Positions 13,391 through 17,324 of a stretch of 17,324 nt of DNA are shown here, piece by piece. Position 1 is the first letter of the stretch, and the number at the start of each line of letters is the position of its first letter. Made by a program: the position numbers and the translations under genes. Source of the stretch: JBEAOO01 sp041164825. Its GTDB lineage: Bacteria; Pseudomonadota; Gammaproteobacteria; Burkholderiales; Burkholderiaceae_C. The DNA lies in NCBI GenBank assembly GCA_041164825.1, contig JBEAOO010000260.1, forward strand, positions 1 to 17,324, written 5' to 3'. Below the pieces are notes generated by a model. The model worked only from the letters and a program-made list of their open reading frames with translations, was not told where the DNA came from and ran no database searches.

Positions 13391-14335
13391 GTGAAGATCT
13401 GCATCCTCGGCGCTGGCGCCCTGGGTTGCGCCATCGGCGCCGCCCTCACCGAAGCCAGCCACCACGTGTGGCTGCTCAACCGCACTGAAGCCGCGGCCAG
13501 CGCGCTCAACCGCGACGGCCTCAGTGTGGTGGACGAGCGCGGCGAGCGCACCGTGCGCGTGCAAGCCGCCAGCCGCGCGGCCGAGGTGGGCCCTGTGGAC
13601 CTGGTGGTGGTGTTGGTCAAGTCGTTTCACACCCGCGAAGCCATCACCGGCGCGGCCGCCTTGATCGGCGCGCACACCGCCGTGCTCTCGCTGCAAAACG
13701 GCCTGGGCCATGAAGACATCTTGGCCGAGGTGGTGGGCCGCGAGCGCGTGCTGGCCGGCAAGACCTATGTGGGCGGCGTGATGCTCGGCCCGGGCCGCAT
13801 CCGCAGCGGCGTGGTGGGCAAACACACCATCGTGGGCGAGCTGGGCGGCGCCCACAGCGAGCGCGTGCAAACCATCGCTCAGGCCTTCAACGCGGCGGGC
13901 CTGGTCACCGAGGTCAGCCACAACATCCTCGGCGCCATGTGGGACAAGCTGCTCATCAACGTGGCCACCGGCGCGCTCAGCGGCATCACCCGCCTCACGT
14001 ATGGCGAGCTCTACGCTGTGCCCGAACTGCGCGACACCGCGCTCGCCGCCGTGGCCGAGGCCATGGCGGTGGCGCGCGCGGGCGGCGTGTCCCTCAGCCT
14101 CAGCGCACCCGAGCAGGCGTGGCAACTGGCCTCGGCCGGTCTGCCCGCGAGCTTCAAAACCTCGATGCTGCAAAGCTTGGAAAAAGGCTCGGTCACCGAG
14201 ATCGATTTCATCAACGGCGCGGTCGTGCGCTGGGGCGCCGTGCACGGTGTGCCCACGCCAGTGAACCAGACCCTGGTGGCCGCCATCAAGGGCATCGAGC
14301 GCACCCTGCTCAACCACACTGGAGTCCCCGCATGA
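13391..14335 (+). CDS. 2-dehydropantoate 2-reductase family protein (PanE/ApbA-like)
   Basis: This 314-residue NADPH-dependent oxidoreductase belongs to the ketopantoate reductase family. The N-terminal Rossmann motif GAGALG lies at residues 7-12. VKSFHT (Lys77) and SLQNGLG (Asn103) follow. The C-terminal helical domain has MWDKLLIN with Lys186 and TEIDFINGAVV with Glu270, matching the catalytic Lys and Glu of E. coli PanE. The start is GTG at 13391 with AAGGA at 13375-13379 upstream; MKICILGAGALG is the expected N-terminus, which settles it. Its place beside MaoC and CoA-transferase genes suggests it reduces some other 2-oxo acid in a catabolic route rather than making pantoate, but true panE function cannot be excluded. 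The stop overlaps the next start as ATGA. Confidence 0.92.
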   Translation: MKICILGAGALGCAIGAALTEASHHVWLLNRTEAAASALNRDGLSVVDERGERTVRVQAASRAAEVGPVDLVVVLVKSFHTREAITGAAALIGAHTAVLSLQNGLGHEDILAEVVGRERVLAGKTYVGGVMLGPGRIRSGVVGKHTIVGELGGAHSERVQTIAQAFNAAGLVTEVSHNILGAMWDKLLINVATGALSGITRLTYGELYAVPELRDTALAAVAEAMAVARAGGVSLSLSAPEQAWQLASAGLPASFKTSMLQSLEKGSVTEIDFINGAVVRWGAVHGVPTPVNQTLVAAIKGIERTLLNHTGVPA

Positions 14336-14724
14336 GCATCCCCATCCCCCGCGCCTATGTCGAACACGTCGCCATCTGGGTGCGCGACATCCATTGGCAC
14401 ATTCGCTTCTTCCACGAGGTCTTCGGCATGACGATGCGCGAGGTGCAGGGCAGCGAGGCCGAGCCCGTGCAGTACTGGACCCTGGGCGGCATGCAGTTCA
14501 TGGCCCAACCCGACCACGCCGGCCCCGAAGGCCGCCTCGGCCACCTGGGCGTGATGTGCGAAGACAGGGAAGCCGCGCTCGCCGCCGCACAGCGCTTTGG
14601 TGTGACGGAGATGCCGCAAGGCCGCCACTGGCTGCGCCTGCCCGACGGCCTGGCCGTCGAGTTCATCCAGGCCAGCCCGGCCAGCGCCGTGGCCCGCATC
14701 CTGGCCGTCAACGCCCGCGCTTGA
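14332..14724 (+). CDS. VOC-family (glyoxalase-like) metalloprotein
   Basis: This 130-residue single VOC-fold protein has the metal-binding pattern of the glyoxalase/dioxygenase superfamily: His12 in VEHVAIWV, His71 in RLGHLGVMCED and Glu110 in LAVEFIQA. The motif YWTLGGMQFMAQ is a typical middle strand. The ATG at 14332 overlaps the previous stop as ATGA, and GGAG at 14321-14324 is a good ribosome binding site; the open frame further upstream is a shadow of the preceding gene. Superfamily members include isomerases, epimerases such as methylmalonyl-CoA epimerase, and dioxygenases, so the reaction is not fixed. Given the CoA-thioester neighbours, an isomerase or epimerase acting on a pathway intermediate is a reasonable guess. 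Confidence 0.88.
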   Translation: MSIPIPRAYVEHVAIWVRDIHWHIRFFHEVFGMTMREVQGSEAEPVQYWTLGGMQFMAQPDHAGPEGRLGHLGVMCEDREAALAAAQRFGVTEMPQGRHWLRLPDGLAVEFIQASPASAVARILAVNARA

Positions 14725-14749
14725 ACCTCACCCTCATCCAAAGACCGCC

Positions 14750-15217
14750 ATGAGCACCCCTGAAATCCAAGACCTGTACTGGGACGACGCCGTGGTCGGC
14801 GCCAGCTGCACCAGCCCCAGCTACGACGTGAGCGAGGCCCGCGTGATGGCCTACGCCGACCTCACCGGCGACCACACGCCCGTGCACACCGACGAGGCCT
14901 ATGCGCGCACCACGCCTTTTGGCACGCGGGTGGCGCACGGGCTGTTCGGTTTGTCGATCGCCGATGGCCTCAAGACCCGCAGCGACATGCGCTTTGTGCC
15001 CGGCATGTCGCTGGGCTGGGAGTGGGGCTTTGTGGCGCCCATCAAGCTCGGCGATGTGGTGCGCGTGCGCTTCAGCGTGGGCAGCAAGCGGGCCTCCAAC
15101 AGCAAGCCGGGCTGGGGCATCGTCATCTTGCCGTCCGAGTTGATCAACCAGCGCGACGAGGTGGTGCAGCGCGGTGAACACCGGCTGATGCTGCCGCGCC
15201 GCCCGGGCGCGTTCTGA
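14750..15217 (+). CDS. MaoC-family (R)-specific enoyl-CoA hydratase-like protein
   Basis: This 155-residue hot-dog fold protein of the MaoC/hydratase 2 group has the catalytic motif intact: YADLTGDHTPVHTDEAYA with Asp41 and His46, where Thr replaces the more common Asn of GDxNPxH. FGTRVAHGLF and the later LGDVVRVRFSV strand are also standard. Such enzymes add water to, or remove it from, enoyl-CoA thioesters; some act on mesaconyl-CoA or branched substrates. The ATG at 14750 follows the VOC stop by 25 bases with only a weak ribosome binding site (AAAGA). The neighbouring CoA-transferase could supply its CoA-ester substrate or release its product. Confidence 0.93.
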   Translation: MSTPEIQDLYWDDAVVGASCTSPSYDVSEARVMAYADLTGDHTPVHTDEAYARTTPFGTRVAHGLFGLSIADGLKTRSDMRFVPGMSLGWEWGFVAPIKLGDVVRVRFSVGSKRASNSKPGWGIVILPSELINQRDEVVQRGEHRLMLPRRPGAF

Positions 15218-15259
15218 ACCCCTTTTGAACCCCGATTGAACCTCTTTGAGCACCCACCC

Positions 15260-16510
15260 ATGAGCACCCAAGCCCTGCCGCTGGCCGGCATCCGCGTCAT
15301 CGACTACAGCCACTTCTTGGCCGGCCCGCACCTCTCGCGCAACCTCGCTGCCCTGGGCGCCGAGGTCATCAAGGTGGAGCGACCCACCAGCGGCGATGCT
15401 GGCCGCCAGCACGCTCACTTCATCGGCGGGCAAAGCGGCTATTTTTTGCAGCAGAACATGGGCAAACAAGGCCTGTGCATCAACCTCAAAGACCCGCGCG
15501 GCCTGGCGCTCATGCACCAGCTCACCGACACCGCCGATGTGTTTGTGGAGAACTACCGCCCCGGCGCGCTCGACAAACTCGGCCTCGGCTACGCCGCCTT
15601 GTCGGCCCGCAACCCCAAGCTGGTGTACTGCTCCATCAGCGCCTACGGCCACACCGGCCCCGACTCGCACCGCGCCGGCTTTGGCCTGATCGCCGAGGCC
15701 AAGAGCGGCATCATGGACATGGTGGGCACGCCCGGCGAAGCCCCGCCGCTGCTGCGCATTGCGCTGGGCGACATGTACACCGGCATCAACGGCGTGGCGG
15801 CGGTGTGTGCCGCGCTGCTCGGCCGCGTCAACTCCGGCAAGGGCCAGCACATTGACCTGGCCCTTTACGACTGCCTGGTCTCAATGCACGACTACGCGGT
15901 GCAGGCCTACACGCTCTCGGGCGGCAGCGAGGTGCCGCAAAAAACCGGCCACGACCTGCCGCAGTCCACGCTCTATGGCACCTTCCGCGCGCAAGACGGC
16001 GACCTGGTGATTGCCGCGCAGGTGGACGATGCCTGGAAGCGCTTTGCACAACTCATCGGCGGCGATGCGCTGGCCGGCGACGCGCGCTTTCACAGCGCCG
16101 CCGGCCGCAATGCGCTGAGGCTGGAGATCTTGCCGCTGGCACGCGCTTGGGTGGCCGCCCGCACCGTGGCCCAGGCGCTGGCCGCGCTCGACGCCATCGA
16201 CGTGCCCTGCGCCAAGGTGCAGGGCATCGCCGAGGTGCTGGCCGACCCGCAAATCGCGGCGCGCAATATGTTGATCGAGCAAGAGCACCCGGTGCTCGGC
16301 ACCGTGCGCCTGCCCAACTTGCCCTATCACTTCTCCGACTGCGACACCTCGCCCAAGTCGCCCGCGCCGCTGATGGGCCAGCACAACCGCCGCATCGCCG
16401 CGGGCCTGGGCTACAGTGAATCCGACATTGACGCGCTGGTGCGCGACGGTGTGCTTTACGCTGAAGAAGCCGTTGCCACGCACGCCGATACCCTCAAGGA
16501 CGCCCCATGA
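15260..16510 (+). CDS. CaiB/BaiF family III CoA-transferase with substituted catalytic Asp
   Basis: This 416-residue protein has the family III CoA-transferase layout: RVIDYSHFLAGPHLSRNLAALGAEVIKVE near the N-terminus (quoted here as two parts, RVIDYSHFLAGP and LGAEVIKVE), then VENYRPGALDKLGLGY, LVYCSISAYGHTGP, GDMYTGINGVAAV, GKGQHIDLALYD and the C-terminal LADPQIAARNM. The family nucleophile is an Asp in a (Y/F)D motif just after this glycine-rich loop. Here the residue is Gly142 (RAGFGLIAEA, codon GGC at 15683-15685), so normal transfer chemistry is uncertain. The ATG at 15260 fits family N-termini better than the TTG at 15236. The stop overlaps aroE as ATGA. Substrate is unknown; members move CoA between carboxylic acids. 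Confidence 0.92.
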   Translation: MSTQALPLAGIRVIDYSHFLAGPHLSRNLAALGAEVIKVERPTSGDAGRQHAHFIGGQSGYFLQQNMGKQGLCINLKDPRGLALMHQLTDTADVFVENYRPGALDKLGLGYAALSARNPKLVYCSISAYGHTGPDSHRAGFGLIAEAKSGIMDMVGTPGEAPPLLRIALGDMYTGINGVAAVCAALLGRVNSGKGQHIDLALYDCLVSMHDYAVQAYTLSGGSEVPQKTGHDLPQSTLYGTFRAQDGDLVIAAQVDDAWKRFAQLIGGDALAGDARFHSAAGRNALRLEILPLARAWVAARTVAQALAALDAIDVPCAKVQGIAEVLADPQIAARNMLIEQEHPVLGTVRLPNLPYHFSDCDTSPKSPAPLMGQHNRRIAAGLGYSESDIDALVRDGVLYAEEAVATHADTLKDAP

Positions 16511-17324
16511 CCATTGACCGCTACGTGCTGTTCGGCAACCCGGTGAACCACAGCAAGTCACCGCTGATCCACGCCCAATTTGCCGCCCAAACCGGCCAGA
16601 CGCTGGACTACCAAACGCACGCAGCGCCGCTCGACGGTTTCCCCGCTGCGCTGCGCGCTTTTGTGCAGGGCGGCGGCCGCGGGGCCAACGTCACCGCGCC
16701 GTTCAAGGTGCAGGCCTTTGAGGCCGCCGACGAGGTGTTGGAACGCGGCCGCTTGGCCGGCGCCGTCAACGCGCTCAAGATCGATGCCGATGGCCGCGTG
16801 TGGGCCGACAACTTCGATGGCCTCGGCCTGGTCAACGACATCCAGCACAACCTGGGCCTGCCGCTGGCCGGCAAGCGCGTGCTGCTGCTGGGCGCGGGCG
16901 GCGCGGCGCGGGGCGCCTTGTTGCCCTTCTTGACGCAAGCCCCGGCCACGCTGGTGGTGGCCAACCGCGACGGCGCCAAAAGCGCGGCGCTGGCCCAGCA
17001 GTTTGCCGCCCACGGCCCGGTGCAAGCGGCGGCCTATGCCGACCTGCACAGTGAGACCTTCGACGTGGTGGTCAACGCCACCTCGGCCAGCCTGCACGGC
17101 GAGTTGCCGCCCGTGATGCCCACCGTGTTTGGCCGCGACGCGCTGGCCTACGAGCTGGTCTACGGCAAAGGCCTGACGCCGTTTTTGCGCCTGGCGCAGA
17201 ACGCCGGCGTGCGCCGCATCGCCGACGGCGTGGGCATGCTGGTGGAGCAGGCCGCTGAGGCCTTTGAGTGGTGGCGCGGTGTGCGGCCCGACACGCGGGC
17301 GGTGATCCAACAACTGACCGTGCC
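16507..17324 (+). CDS. aroE: Shikimate 5-dehydrogenase AroE, 3' end cut off by the window
   Basis: The frame runs open from the ATG at 16507 to the right edge (272 codons), so only the last few residues are missing. The product reduces 3-dehydroshikimate to shikimate with NADPH. Motifs are FGNPVNHSKSPLIH for shikimate binding (Ser16, Ser18), GANVTAPFK with catalytic Lys67, DNFDGLGLVND with Asp104, GAGGAARG (129-136) for NADPH, VVNATSASLHGELP and IADGVGMLVEQAAEAFEWW. Two departures from consensus are NFDG for the usual NTDG and YELVYGKG for the usual YDMVY. AAGGA at 16496-16500 is the ribosome binding site, and ATGA joins it to the CoA-transferase gene. It may be the housekeeping gene or a quinate/shikimate-type paralogue within the LysR operon; the downstream genes, not visible, would help decide. 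Confidence 0.93.
   Translation, partial: MTIDRYVLFGNPVNHSKSPLIHAQFAAQTGQTLDYQTHAAPLDGFPAALRAFVQGGGRGANVTAPFKVQAFEAADEVLERGRLAGAVNALKIDADGRVWADNFDGLGLVNDIQHNLGLPLAGKRVLLLGAGGAARGALLPFLTQAPATLVVANRDGAKSAALAQQFAAHGPVQAAAYADLHSETFDVVVNATSASLHGELPPVMPTVFGRDALAYELVYGKGLTPFLRLAQNAGVRRIADGVGMLVEQAAEAFEWWRGVRPDTRAVIQQLTV

Noticed and set aside
13373..15850. Long minus-strand open frames (13373-14317 and 14708-15850) opposite the reductase and CoA-transferase genes
   Set aside because: They have His/Gly/Ala-rich shadow composition. The plus-strand genes carry full catalytic motifs, good starts and overlaps.

Overview
The window is GC-rich, densely coded bacterial DNA. Codon use, gene content (ChrBA, YfcA-type permease, a betaproteobacterial-style nitronate monooxygenase, a LysR-controlled CoA-thioester operon) and many ATGA overlaps suggest a betaproteobacterium of the Burkholderiales, probably Comamonadaceae. 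That placement is inference from protein style, not from a marker gene. I recognise 14 protein genes. Two are cut by the window ends: chrB at the left and aroE at the right. I also see one probable 6S RNA with its terminator, and a two-copy palindromic repeat element.

Left part (1-4408): the 3' part of chrB overlaps chrA, a chromate-resistance pair. Facing it is a two-gene minus-strand unit of unrecognised small proteins (2175-2863). The 360-base gap that follows carries a long imperfect hairpin RNA that fits 6S RNA (about 2955-3140) and a strong intrinsic terminator. A YfcA-like TSUP permease (3224-3991) starts 38 bases after the terminator.

Middle (4409-10388, minus strand): three genes joined by ATGA overlaps read in the order lipoprotein substrate-binding protein, membrane HAMP-PAS-PAS protein, and membrane PAS-GGDEF-EAL protein. 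No transporter permease or ATPase accompanies the binding protein. The likely logic is ligand capture outside the cytoplasmic membrane, relay through a membrane sensor, and a change in cyclic-di-GMP synthesis or breakdown. This is the best candidate in the window for a little-described system.

Right part (10625-17324): a nitronate monooxygenase stands alone on the plus strand. A LysR regulator (minus strand) is divergent from a plus-strand operon of ketopantoate-reductase-like protein, VOC protein, MaoC hydratase, family III CoA-transferase and shikimate dehydrogenase. A near-perfect palindrome with a T-N11-A core lies between LysR and the operon. The CoA-transferase has glycine where the family normally has its catalytic aspartate.

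Two copies of a composite palindromic element of about 243 bases lie at 4093-4334 and 11961-12204. Each fills a gap between convergent genes, in the same orientation, and each is made of two related modules in opposite orientation.
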